DNA of 64,000 bases from Sphingobium faniae. Its GTDB lineage: Bacteria > Pseudomonadota > Alphaproteobacteria > Sphingomonadales > Sphingomonadaceae. Position 1 is the stretch's first letter. Every line of letters begins with the position of its first letter. Below are positions 56,420 through 64,000 of the stretch, piece after piece. The translations under genes and the position numbers were made by a program. Below the pieces are notes generated by a model that was given only the letters and a program-made list of their open reading frames with translations, was not told where the DNA came from and did not search any database. Location: assembly GCA_900100475.1 (NCBI GenBank), contig FMTU01000006.1:248001-312000 (forward strand). Direction: 5' to 3'.

Positions 56420-57136
56420 CTACGCCCGGAAATGCGCGACCAGCGCATGGCGCTCGCCGGGATAGACCTGCCGCGCATAGGTGATCCGCTCCGCGCCCCG
56501 CCATGTCCAGCGTTCAAGGGATAGGCAGGCGCCGCCCGCCGCGACGCCCAGTTGCGCGGCGACGGAGGTATCCGCGTTGATCGCGGTGATGCGGTGTTCC
56601 GCTTCGGTCCATGGCACATGGCCCAGCAGCCATGATCCGGGCGGCTCGGCGGAAAAATCGACCGTCGCTGCTTCGGGCACGGCGTCAAGGTTGATGAGGC
56701 GATGCTCCAGCGCATAGGGCTGGCCGTCCGCCAAGTGGCGGCACTCCACCGCGAGGATATCGCCGCCCGTCACCTGGAGCAGCGCTTTGTCCCGCGCATC
56801 GGCAGGACGGCGGTCGCTGCGGATCAATTCCAGGCGATAGGCCATATGCTGCCCCGCCACTTCGGCGCGGATGTCGGGGATTTCCAGCGCGGCGCGGTGG
56901 AAACGCGGCGCGGCGACGAAGGTGCCCGCGCGCTTGCGGCTTTCGAGCAGGCCCGATTGCACCAGCGAACGCAACGCCTTGTTCACCGTCATGCGGGAGC
57001 AGCCGTAGAGCGCCATCCACTCATGTTCATAGGGGATGCGGTGGCCCGGACGCCACTCGCCCGACATGATGCGCGTCTCGATGTCCTGCCGGATGCGGCT
57101 ATGAAGCGCCTGCGCCGTGCCGTTCTTCTGCCGCAT
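56420..57136 (-). CDS. hutC: Histidine-utilisation repressor HutC
   Basis: 238 residues from ATG 57136 (a TTG just upstream is in frame). The N-terminal GntR winged helix is about 10-75 (IMSGEWRPGHRIPYEHEWMALYGCSRMTVNKALRSLVQSGLLESRKRAGTFV), and a UTRA ligand domain follows, in the HutC subfamily. HutC represses hut genes and is released by urocanate. It overlaps hutF by one base (TGATG). A putative operator lies in the divergent promoter region at 58551-58560. Confidence 0.92.
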   Translation of the reverse strand: MRQKNGTAQALHSRIRQDIETRIMSGEWRPGHRIPYEHEWMALYGCSRMTVNKALRSLVQSGLLESRKRAGTFVAAPRFHRAALEIPDIRAEVAGQHMAYRLELIRSDRRPADARDKALLQVTGGDILAVECRHLADGQPYALEHRLINLDAVPEAATVDFSAEPPGSWLLGHVPWTEAEHRITAINADTSVAAQLGVAAGGACLSLERWTWRGAERITYARQVYPGERHALVAHFRA

Positions 57137-58509
57137 CAATCCCGACAGGCCCCCAGGGTCCGGCGATAGCGCGCCTCGATCGCCGGGCGCGCCACATGGC
57201 GGCCTTCGCTGACCCGCTTGACGCCATGGCGCCAGACCGTATCGACCATCGCCTTGCCGCCCGCGAAGATCCAGCTATCAAGGATCGCATCCCCCAACCG
57301 GCCCGTGAACGCCACATCGTCGGCACGAAAGGCGACGATGTCGGCGGGCACGCCGGGCGCGATGGCGGGCGCTTCGGCTCCCAGCGCCTGCGCGCCGCCC
57401 TGACGGGATGCGCGCCAGAGGCTGGCTCCCGTCGACTGTCCGGGACCGGAAGCCAGCAGGTTGCGGCTTCGATGATACAGGCGCTGCCCATATTCCAGCA
57501 AACGCAATTCGCCCGGCGCGTCGATCTCCACATTGGAATCGGACCCGATGGCCATCCGCCCGCCCTTGTCGAGAAAGGCGCGGGCCGGGAACAGCCCGTC
57601 GCCCAGATTGGCCTCCGTGATGGGACAGAGGCCGACCACGGCCTGCGAGCGGGCGATGCGGTCCAGTTCTTCCCCGGTGACATGGGTGGCGTGGATGAGG
57701 CACCAGCGGCTGCCCACCGGCGCATGGTCGAACAGCCACTCGACCGGGCTTTGACCGCTCCATTCGAGGCAGGCTTCGACCTCCGCCATCTGTTCGGCGA
57801 TATGGATATGGACGGGATCATGCGGACGCAGGGCGGCGACCTGCAGCAGTTCCTCCGACGTGACGGCGCGCAGGCTGTGGGGCGCAACGCCCAGCACGGC
57901 GCCTTCCAGACCGGCCAGCGCCTTGCCCGCCCCTTCCATCAAAATGGCGTAACCGTCGAGATCGTGGATGAAGCGCCTTTGCCCGTCGGCAGGAGCGATG
58001 CCGCCAAAACCGGAATGGGCGTAGAAAACCGGAAGCAGGGTCAGCGCGATGCCGCTTATCCGGGCCGCCTCCGCAATGGCATGGGACATGGCGGCGCGGT
58101 CGGCATAGGGCCTGCCATCCCGATCATGGTGCAGATAATGGAACTCGCCGACGCGGGTGAAGCCGCTTTCCAGCATCTCGATATAGGCCAGCGCGGCGAT
58201 AGCGTTCAGCCCTTCCGGGTCGAGCCGGTCGACAAAGCGGTACATGGCGTCCCGCCAGGTCCAGAAACCGTCCGCCCCCCCGCCCGCCGCCTCTTCGCCC
58301 GCCGCCCGTTCGGCAAGGCCGGCCATGCCCCGCTGAAACGCATGGCTGTGGACATTGGCGAGGCCCGGAATGGCAGGACCGTGGCGTTCGTCCGCTGGCG
58401 CGGGCGCGACCCCGGACCGCACCTGCGCGATGCGGCCCTGCTCCACCGTCACGCGGACGTCGGCGCGCCAGCCATCGGGCAGAAGAGCCTGTTCGAACCA
58501 GAGTTGCAT
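57136..58509 (-). CDS. hutF: Formimidoylglutamate deiminase
   Basis: 457 residues. It belongs to the amidohydrolase superfamily, with the first metal motif [14 protein letters not shown] near 52-65, then [13 protein letters not shown] (about 240), IHATHVTG and [15 protein letters not shown] with the catalytic aspartate. It deiminates N-formimidoyl-L-glutamate to N-formyl-L-glutamate, the fourth step of the five-step histidine pathway; its partner hutG is 4 kb away in the divergent run. It overlaps hutC by one base. Confidence 0.95.
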   Translation of the reverse strand: MQLWFEQALLPDGWRADVRVTVEQGRIAQVRSGVAPAPADERHGPAIPGLANVHSHAFQRGMAGLAERAAGEEAAGGGADGFWTWRDAMYRFVDRLDPEGLNAIAALAYIEMLESGFTRVGEFHYLHHDRDGRPYADRAAMSHAIAEAARISGIALTLLPVFYAHSGFGGIAPADGQRRFIHDLDGYAILMEGAGKALAGLEGAVLGVAPHSLRAVTSEELLQVAALRPHDPVHIHIAEQMAEVEACLEWSGQSPVEWLFDHAPVGSRWCLIHATHVTGEELDRIARSQAVVGLCPITEANLGDGLFPARAFLDKGGRMAIGSDSNVEIDAPGELRLLEYGQRLYHRSRNLLASGPGQSTGASLWRASRQGGAQALGAEAPAIAPGVPADIVAFRADDVAFTGRLGDAILDSWIFAGGKAMVDTVWRHGVKRVSEGRHVARPAIEARYRRTLGACRD

Positions 58510-58550
58510 CCCGTTCCTCCCGTCTGGACATGGGGTGGCCCCTTCAATTA

Positions 58551-58560
58551 AGTATATACA
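58551..58560. promoter_or_regulatory. Candidate HutC operator in the hut divergent region
   Basis: AGTATATACA matches the TGTA-N2-TACA pattern known for Pseudomonas HutC at all but one position. It lies in the 86 bp between the hutF and hutI starts, 36 bases before the hutI ATG, and its AT-rich context (TTAAGTATATACATTATT) may also contain a -10 box. The operator function is inference from position and motif. Confidence 0.55.
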
Positions 58561-58595
58561 TTATTGAGTCGATGCCAATGGAAAGAGACTCGGCC

Positions 58596-59795
58596 ATGCT
58601 GTGCGACAGGATCTGGACCCATGCGCGCATCGCGACCCTGCGCGAAGGCGCGCCGGACATGGGCTGCATCGAGGATGGCGCGGTCGGCACGGTCGGCGGC
58701 GCGATCGTCTTTGCCGGGAACGCCGCCGATGCGCCCGATGCGCGGGAAGTCATCGCTTGCGAAGGCCGCTGGATCACGCCGGGGCTGATCGACTGTCACA
58801 CCCACCTGATCCACGGCGGCAACCGCGCCCGCGAGTTCGAAATGCGGCTGGCGGGCGCGTCCTATGAAGAGATCGCGCGCGCGGGCGGCGGCATCCTCTC
58901 CACCATGAAGGCGACCCGCGCGGCAAGCGAGGCGGAACTGGTGGCGTCGGCCCTTCCCCGGCTGGACGCGCTGATCGCCGAGGGCGTGACCACGGTCGAG
59001 GTGAAGTCGGGTTACGGCCTCAATGCGGAGACGGAAATCCGGATGCTGCGCGCGGCGCGGCGGCTGGGTGGGGAAAGGCCGGTGCGGGTCGAGACGAGCT
59101 TTCTGGGCGCTCATGCCCTGCCGCCCGAATATGCGGGCGATGTGGACGGCTATATCGCCATGCTGTGCGACGCATGGATGCCACAGGTCGCTGCGAGCGG
59201 GCTGGCCGATGCGGTGGACGCCTTTTGCGAGGGCATCGGTTTCACGGCCGAACAGACGCGGCGGGTGTTCGAGGCGGCGGCGCGCCATGGCCTGCCGGTG
59301 AAGCTTCATGCCGAACAATTGTCCAATCGGCATGGGGCGGCGCTGGCGGCGACATTCAGGGCGTTGTCCGCCGATCATCTGGAATATCTGGACGAGGACG
59401 GGGTCGCCGCCCTGGCGCGGGCCGGGACGGTCGCGACACTGCTGCCCGGCGCATGGTATTTCATGCGCGAGACGAAACTGCCGCCCGTCGAGGGGCTGCG
59501 CCGGGCCGGGGTACCGATCGCGATCGCGACCGACTGCAATCCGGGAACTTCGCCGCTGACGTCGCTGCTGCTGGCCATGAACATGGGGGCGACGCTGTTC
59601 GGGCTGACGGCCGCGGAATGTCTGGCGGGTGTCACGCGTCATGCGGCCCGGGCGCTGGGGCTGGGCGACCGGATCGGGACGATCGAGGTCGGCAAAAGTT
59701 GCGACCTGGCCATCTGGGACATCGAAAGCCCGGCCGAACTGGTCTATCGCATGGGGTTCAATCCGCTCCATGCCCGTATCTGGAGCGGTCAATGA
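58596..59795 (+). CDS. hutI: Imidazolonepropionase
   Basis: 399 residues from ATG 58596; in-frame ATGs at 58572 and 58578 are alternatives. It belongs to the amidohydrolase superfamily with the first metal motif [14 protein letters not shown] (about 69-82), [16 protein letters not shown] and ATDCNPGTS. It hydrolyses imidazolonepropionate to formimidoylglutamate. Its stop overlaps the hutH start (ATGA at 59792-59795). It heads the operon hutI-hutH-hutG-hutU. Confidence 0.95.
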   Translation: MLCDRIWTHARIATLREGAPDMGCIEDGAVGTVGGAIVFAGNAADAPDAREVIACEGRWITPGLIDCHTHLIHGGNRAREFEMRLAGASYEEIARAGGGILSTMKATRAASEAELVASALPRLDALIAEGVTTVEVKSGYGLNAETEIRMLRAARRLGGERPVRVETSFLGAHALPPEYAGDVDGYIAMLCDAWMPQVAASGLADAVDAFCEGIGFTAEQTRRVFEAAARHGLPVKLHAEQLSNRHGAALAATFRALSADHLEYLDEDGVAALARAGTVATLLPGAWYFMRETKLPPVEGLRRAGVPIAIATDCNPGTSPLTSLLLAMNMGATLFGLTAAECLAGVTRHAARALGLGDRIGTIEVGKSCDLAIWDIESPAELVYRMGFNPLHARIWSGQ

Positions 59796-61321
59796 ACGCA
59801 GTCCTGCTTTATCCCGGCGACGTGGCTCTGGCGCAATGGCGCGCGGTCTATCGCGGCGCGGCGGTGCGGCTCGACCCGGCTTGCGCGGAGCGCGTCGCCG
59901 AGGGCGCGGCGGCGGTCGCGCGGATATTGGCGAAGGGCGCGCCGGTCTATGGCATCAACACCGGCTTCGGCAAGCTCGCCAGCGTCCGCATCGGCGATGA
60001 TGATCTGGCGGCGCTCCAGCGCAATATCGCGCTGAGCCATGCCGCAGGCGTGGGCGCGCCTTCGCCGGTGCCGGTGATGCGGTTGATGATGGCCCTGAAG
60101 CTCGCCAGCCTGGCGCAGGGCGCTTCAGGCGTGCGGGCGGAGACGGTGGCGCTGCTGGAAGCGATGCTGGCCAGGGGATTGACGCCGGTGATCCCTTCGC
60201 AGGGTTCGGTGGGGGCGAGCGGCGATCTCGCGCCACTGGCGCACATGGCGACGACGATGATCGGCGTGGGAGAGATTATCATACGCGGCGCGCGGCTGCC
60301 GGCCGCCGAGGCGCTGAGGCAGGCGGGTTTATCGCCGGTCGAACTGGGGCCGAAGGAAGGGCTGGCGCTGCTCAACGGGACGCAATTCTCGACCGCCCAT
60401 GCGCTGGCGGGGCTGTTCGAGGCGGAGTTGCTGTTCCGGTCCGCGCTGGTGACGGGCGCGCTGTCGACCGAGGCTGCGAGGGGTTCCGACACGCCATTCG
60501 ATCAGCGCATCCATGAACTGCGCCGCCACCGGGGCCAGATCGAGGTCGCCGCCGCCCTGCGCGCGCTGATGGCCGGGTCGGCGATCCGCGCCAGCCATCT
60601 GGAGGGCGACGCGCGGGTGCAGGACCCCTATTGCCTGCGCTGCCAGCCGCAGGTGATGGGCGCGGCGCTCGATCTGCTGCGGCAGGCGGCGACGACGCTC
60701 GCGATCGAGGCGAACGGGGTTTCGGACAATCCGCTGATTTTCCCGGAAACGAACGAAGCGCTGTCAGGCGGCAATTTCCACGCCGAGCCGGTCGCCTTCG
60801 CCGCCGACATGATCGCGCTCGCCATTTGCGAGATCGGTTCGATCGCCGAGCGGCGCATCGCCATGCTGGTCGATCCGGTGCTATCGGGGCTGCCTGCGTT
60901 TTTGACGCCCAGGCCCGGCCTCAATTCGGGCTTCATGATCCCGCAGGTGACGGCGGCGGCGCTGGTGAGCGAGAACAAGCAGCGCGCCTATCCCGCAAGC
61001 GTCGATTCCATCCCGACCTCCGCCAATCAGGAGGATCATGTGTCCATGGCCGCCCATGGCGCGCGCCGCCTGCTGGCGATGGCGGGAAATGCGATGGCGG
61101 TGATCGGGATCGAATGGCTCGCCGCCGCGCAGGGCGTGGATTTCCATGCGCCGCTGGCATCGAGCGCACCGCTGGAGGCGGCGCGCACCCGTTTGCGGGC
61201 CGAGGTGCCGACGCTCACCGACGACCGCCATTTCCACCCCGATTTGGAACAGGCCATGACATTGATCCGGGACGGCGCTCTGGTGGCGAGCGCGGACGGC
61301 CTGCTGCCGGGGGTCGCATGA
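59792..61321 (+). CDS. hutH: Histidine ammonia-lyase
   Basis: 509 residues, typical length. The MIO cofactor forms from the Ala-Ser-Gly triad at 142-144 in [14 protein letters not shown], and [12 protein letters not shown] near 53-64 and the conserved [14 protein letters not shown] (about 278) follow. It deaminates histidine to urocanate, the first step of the pathway. The longer frame upstream, in the hutI region, is rejected. It overlaps hutG (ATGA at 61318-61321). Confidence 0.97.
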   Translation: MNAVLLYPGDVALAQWRAVYRGAAVRLDPACAERVAEGAAAVARILAKGAPVYGINTGFGKLASVRIGDDDLAALQRNIALSHAAGVGAPSPVPVMRLMMALKLASLAQGASGVRAETVALLEAMLARGLTPVIPSQGSVGASGDLAPLAHMATTMIGVGEIIIRGARLPAAEALRQAGLSPVELGPKEGLALLNGTQFSTAHALAGLFEAELLFRSALVTGALSTEAARGSDTPFDQRIHELRRHRGQIEVAAALRALMAGSAIRASHLEGDARVQDPYCLRCQPQVMGAALDLLRQAATTLAIEANGVSDNPLIFPETNEALSGGNFHAEPVAFAADMIALAICEIGSIAERRIAMLVDPVLSGLPAFLTPRPGLNSGFMIPQVTAAALVSENKQRAYPASVDSIPTSANQEDHVSMAAHGARRLLAMAGNAMAVIGIEWLAAAQGVDFHAPLASSAPLEAARTRLRAEVPTLTDDRHFHPDLEQAMTLIRDGALVASADGLLPGVA

Positions 61322-62127
61322 CGGGCTGGCTGGAAATCACGCAAGGCCATGCGCCGCTGATCGTGGCTTTTCCACATACGGGGACGGAGTTGGCGGATGT
61401 GGAGGATCAATTCCGCTCGCCATGGCTGGCGCGGCGGGATGCCGACTGGTGGGTGGATCGGCTTTACGGTTTCGCGCGGGGCCTGGGCGCGACCACCATC
61501 CGCAGCCGGCTTTCGCGCAGCGTGATCGACCTCAATCGCGATCCTTCGGGCGCTTCGCTCTATCCGGGACAGGCGACGACAGAGCTTTGCCCGACGACGA
61601 CCTTCGACGGCGATCCGCTCTATGCCGGGGCAATGCCCGACGAGGCAGAGATCGCGCGGCGGCGGGAAATATGGTTCGCCCCCTATCATGCCGCGCTGGG
61701 GACGGAGATCGCCCGGCTGCGGGCGCTGCATCCGCGCATCGTCCTCTATGACGCCCATTCGATCCGCAGCCATGTGCCGCGCCTGTTCCGGGGCGAACTG
61801 CCGCAGTTCAACATCGGCACCAATGGCGGCGTCACCTGCGATCCGGCGCTGGAGGCGGCGGTGACGGGGATCTGCGCGGACAGTGGCCTCAGCCATGTGC
61901 TGAACGGCCGCTTCCGGGGCGGGTGGACGACGCGCCATCATGGGCGGCCCGAAACCGGCGTCCACGCGATCCAGATGGAACTCGCCATGCGCGGTTACAT
62001 GGACGAACCGGAGGCGATCAACGAAGCCCGCTGGCCGACGCCTTTCACGCCGGAGCGCGCCGCGGCCATCGTCCCGATCCTCACCGACATAGTGAAGGCG
62101 TGCATCGCCTTTGCCGAGCAGGAATGA
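61318..62127 (+). CDS. hutG: N-formylglutamate deformylase
   Basis: 269 residues. The N-formylglutamate amidohydrolase fold has [18 protein letters not shown] at the start and [11 protein letters not shown] near 70 with the metal-binding region; [13 protein letters not shown] (about 143) and [28 protein letters not shown] follow. It splits N-formylglutamate to formate and glutamate, the last step in the pathway used with HutF. The assignment hutG follows that context; some genomes use the name for formimidoylglutamase. Confidence 0.92.
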   Translation: MTGWLEITQGHAPLIVAFPHTGTELADVEDQFRSPWLARRDADWWVDRLYGFARGLGATTIRSRLSRSVIDLNRDPSGASLYPGQATTELCPTTTFDGDPLYAGAMPDEAEIARRREIWFAPYHAALGTEIARLRALHPRIVLYDAHSIRSHVPRLFRGELPQFNIGTNGGVTCDPALEAAVTGICADSGLSHVLNGRFRGGWTTRHHGRPETGVHAIQMELAMRGYMDEPEAINEARWPTPFTPERAAAIVPILTDIVKACIAFAEQE

Positions 62128-62131
62128 CGCC

Positions 62132-63796
62132 ATGCCCCGCATCGACAACAGCCGCATCATCAAGACCCCGACCGGCACGGAGTTGTCCGCGAAAAGCTGG
62201 CTCACCGAAGCACCGCTGCGGATGCTGATGAACAACCTCCATCCCGATGTGGCGGAGCGGCCGGAGGAACTGGTCGTCTATGGCGGCATCGGCCGGGCGG
62301 CGCGCGACTGGGAAAGCTATGACCGGATCGTGGAGACGCTGAAACGTCTCGAAAGCGACCAGACGCTGCTGGTGCAATCGGGCAAGCCGGTCGGCGTGTT
62401 CCGTACCCATGAGGACGCGCCGCGCGTCCTCATCGCCAATTCCAACCTCGTGCCGCATTGGGCGACATGGGAGCATTTCAACGAACTCGATCGGCGCGGC
62501 CTCGCCATGTATGGGCAAATGACCGCCGGGTCGTGGATCTATATCGGCACGCAGGGCATCGTGCAGGGCACTTATGAAACCTTCGCGGAGATGGGCCGCC
62601 AGCATTATGACGGCGACCTCGGCGGGCGATGGCTGCTGACGGCGGGTCTGGGCGGCATGGGCGGGGCGCAGCCGCTCGCCGCGACGATGGCGGGAGCGTC
62701 CTGCCTCGCCATCGAATGCCAGCCGAGCCGGATCGAGATGCGGTTGCGGACGGGCTATCTGGACATTGCCGTCTCCACCATCGAGGAAGCGATGGCGATC
62801 ATCGGGAAAAGCCGCGCCGACGGGAAGCCGGTGTCGGTCGGCCTGCTGGGCAATGCGGCGGAGATTCTGCCGGAGCTTTATCGGCGCGGCATCCGGCCGG
62901 ACCTGCTCACCGACCAGACCAGCGCGCATGATCCGGTGCACGGTTATCTCCCGATCGGCTGGACCGTCGCGCAATGGATCGAGCGGCGGGAAAGGGAACC
63001 CGACGCCGTGGCGAAGGCGGCGAAAGCCTCCATGGCGGTGCATGTCCGGGCCATGCTCGGTTTTCAGGCGGCGGGCGTGCCGACCACCGACTATGGCAAT
63101 AATATCCGGCAGATGGCGAAGGATGAAGGCGTGGAGAACGCCTTCGACCTCCCCGGCTTCGTGCCCGCCTATATCCGGCCGCTCTTCTGCCGGGGGATCG
63201 GCCCGTTCCGCTGGGCGGCGCTGTCCGGCGACCCGGAGGATATCTACAGGACCGACGCCAGGGTGAAGGAACTGCTGCCTGAAAACGGGCATCTCCACCA
63301 CTGGCTCGACATGGCGCGGGAAAAGATCCGGTTCCAGGGGTTGCCCGCGCGCATCTGCTGGGTCGGGCTGGGCGACCGGCACCGGCTCGGCCTCGCTTTC
63401 AACGAGATGGTGGCGAAGGGGGAATTAAAGGCTCCGGTGGTGATCGGGCGCGATCATCTGGACAGCGGTTCGGTCGCCTCGCCCAACCGCGAGACGGAGG
63501 CGATGCTGGACGGCAGCGATGCGGTGAGCGACTGGCCGTTGCTCAACGCGCTGCTCAATACCGCCTCGGGCGCGACATGGGTGTCGCTGCACCATGGCGG
63601 GGGCGTCGGCATGGGCTTTTCCCAGCATAGCGGCATGGTGATCGTCGCGGACGGCACGGACCAAGCGGCGAGGCGGCTGGAGCGGGTGCTGTGGAACGAT
63701 CCGGCGACCGGCGTGATGCGCCATGCCGATGCTGGCTATGACATCGCACGGGAATGCGCGAAGGAAAAAGGGCTGGACCTGCCGGGCATATTGTAA
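62132..63796 (+). CDS. hutU: Urocanate hydratase
   Basis: 554 residues from ATG 62132; an upstream in-frame ATG at 62111 adds seven residues that lie in the hutG end. NAD-binding blocks [50 protein letters not shown] and the catalytic cysteine region [13 protein letters not shown] are present. It adds water to urocanate, the second step. It follows hutG by 4 bp. All enzymes from histidine to glutamate are thus encoded here: HutH, HutU, HutI, HutF, HutG. Confidence 0.97.
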   Translation: MPRIDNSRIIKTPTGTELSAKSWLTEAPLRMLMNNLHPDVAERPEELVVYGGIGRAARDWESYDRIVETLKRLESDQTLLVQSGKPVGVFRTHEDAPRVLIANSNLVPHWATWEHFNELDRRGLAMYGQMTAGSWIYIGTQGIVQGTYETFAEMGRQHYDGDLGGRWLLTAGLGGMGGAQPLAATMAGASCLAIECQPSRIEMRLRTGYLDIAVSTIEEAMAIIGKSRADGKPVSVGLLGNAAEILPELYRRGIRPDLLTDQTSAHDPVHGYLPIGWTVAQWIERREREPDAVAKAAKASMAVHVRAMLGFQAAGVPTTDYGNNIRQMAKDEGVENAFDLPGFVPAYIRPLFCRGIGPFRWAALSGDPEDIYRTDARVKELLPENGHLHHWLDMAREKIRFQGLPARICWVGLGDRHRLGLAFNEMVAKGELKAPVVIGRDHLDSGSVASPNRETEAMLDGSDAVSDWPLLNALLNTASGATWVSLHHGGGVGMGFSQHSGMVIVADGTDQAARRLERVLWNDPATGVMRHADAGYDIARECAKEKGLDLPGIL

Positions 63797-63818
63797 CGGC
63801 GCAATGCGGGATCGCGGG

Positions 63819-63844
63819 GCTTTCCCTCCCGACTCAGGGAAGCT
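63819..63844 (+). terminator. Possible hairpin after hutU
   Basis: GCTTTCCCT and AGGGAAGC, with an 8-base loop between, form a bulged stem about 23 bases after the hutU stop. There is no T tail, so termination is only suggested by position. Confidence 0.3.
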
Positions 63845-63933
63845 AGACATGAAGCCGTGCCAAAGACCCTGCCTCATATCCCGGAACCGCCCAGCCCCTC
63901 GCCAGCCCCGGCGTCAATAATAAAGAGCCACCC

Positions 63934-64000
63934 ATGATGGTCCCCCGCCCTTCAGCGCTGCGGGATTTCCTGCGAAGCGAAGCCGCTGGCGGCGTCATCC
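63934..64000 (+). CDS. nhaA: Start of Na+/H+ antiporter NhaA (partial)
   Basis: The last 67 bases encode MMVPRPSALRDFLRSEAAGGVI. The block LRDFLRSEAAGGVI is the conserved opening of NhaA, before its first membrane helix. ATG 63934 and 63937 are both possible starts. The rest of the gene lies beyond the window. Only 22 codons are visible, so the call depends on this one motif. Confidence 0.6.
   Translation, partial: MMVPRPSALRDFLRSEAAGGVI

Noticed and set aside
59165..61321. Apparent fusion of a hutI-region segment with histidine ammonia-lyase
   Set aside because: The hutI reading in its own frame is complete, and hutH has a good start at 59792 in an ATGA overlap. The long reading is an upstream extension through another frame of hutI.

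Overview
The window is GC-rich, densely packed bacterial chromosome from an alphaproteobacterium, most likely a sphingomonad (Sphingobium/Sphingomonas type). The grounds are: an alphaproteobacterial cytochrome c oxidase block (ctaC-ctaD-ctaB-small CoxF-like ORF-ctaG-ctaE-SURF1), an ATP12-type F1 assembly chaperone, an SspB adaptor next to fumC, DUF1489 and DUF2585 proteins, many TTG/GTG starts, and a PEP-CTERM protein. No rRNA, tRNA, CRISPR array, IS element, transposase or prophage gene was seen. Almost everything looks like ordinary core chromosome.

Layout. 0-2.4 kb: end of an unknown gene, a DnaJ-like co-chaperone, pdxH and queF. 2.4-7.1 kb: a proline-rich envelope protein, then an overlapping run sseA-metC-mscS-like channel. 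7.4-12.7 kb: a TIGR02001 outer-membrane protein, lgt, midA, gmk, a DUF2585 membrane protein and a membrane acyltransferase. 12.9-15.3 kb: small basic protein, fumC, sspB. 15.4-18.9 kb: hisBHAF and hisE, separated by a PEP-CTERM gene. 19-23.2 kb: envelope genes including two different L,D-transpeptidase families. 23.3-27.4 kb: reverse-strand run lipoprotein-crcB-rluC-gph-small membrane protein-atp12. 27.6-32.2 kb: rarD, dihydroorotase, ygfZ, glutaminyl cyclase, cytochrome b561. 32.2-40.7 kb: methyltransferase, thrC and the oxidase block, all on the reverse strand. 40.9-44.7 kb: pyrE-pdxJ-acpS-lepB-AI-2E-type transporter. 44.8-51.6 kb: FKBP, rpsU, hemerythrin, DUF1489, mgtE, cyclophilin, two lipoproteins, an outer-membrane barrel. 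51.7-56.4 kb: ppc, a HerA-like ATPase and a low-molecular-weight phosphatase. 56.4-63.8 kb: a complete histidine-utilisation locus (hutC-hutF divergent from hutI-hutH-hutG-hutU). The window ends in the first codons of nhaA.

How genes work together. Histidine is made by hisBHAFE and can be degraded by the hut locus through formimidoylglutamate and formylglutamate; HutC probably acts on a TGTA-N2-TACA-like site between the divergent units. The oxidase block carries its subunits together with haem and copper assembly factors. Gene pairs are very often joined by ATGA/GTGA/TTGA overlaps, so translational coupling is widespread.

The most unusual non-coding content is a set of structured intergenic repeats. 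Two copies of a bipartite two-hairpin element (1809-1912 and 7125-7230) keep a linker and outer stems while the inner stems differ but still pair. A separate 111-bp inverted repeat (11593-11703) begins and ends exactly on the TAG stop codons of two convergent genes. I found no clear undescribed multi-gene system; the repeats, the ATPase/phosphatase pair and the L,D-transpeptidase cluster are the best candidates for follow-up.
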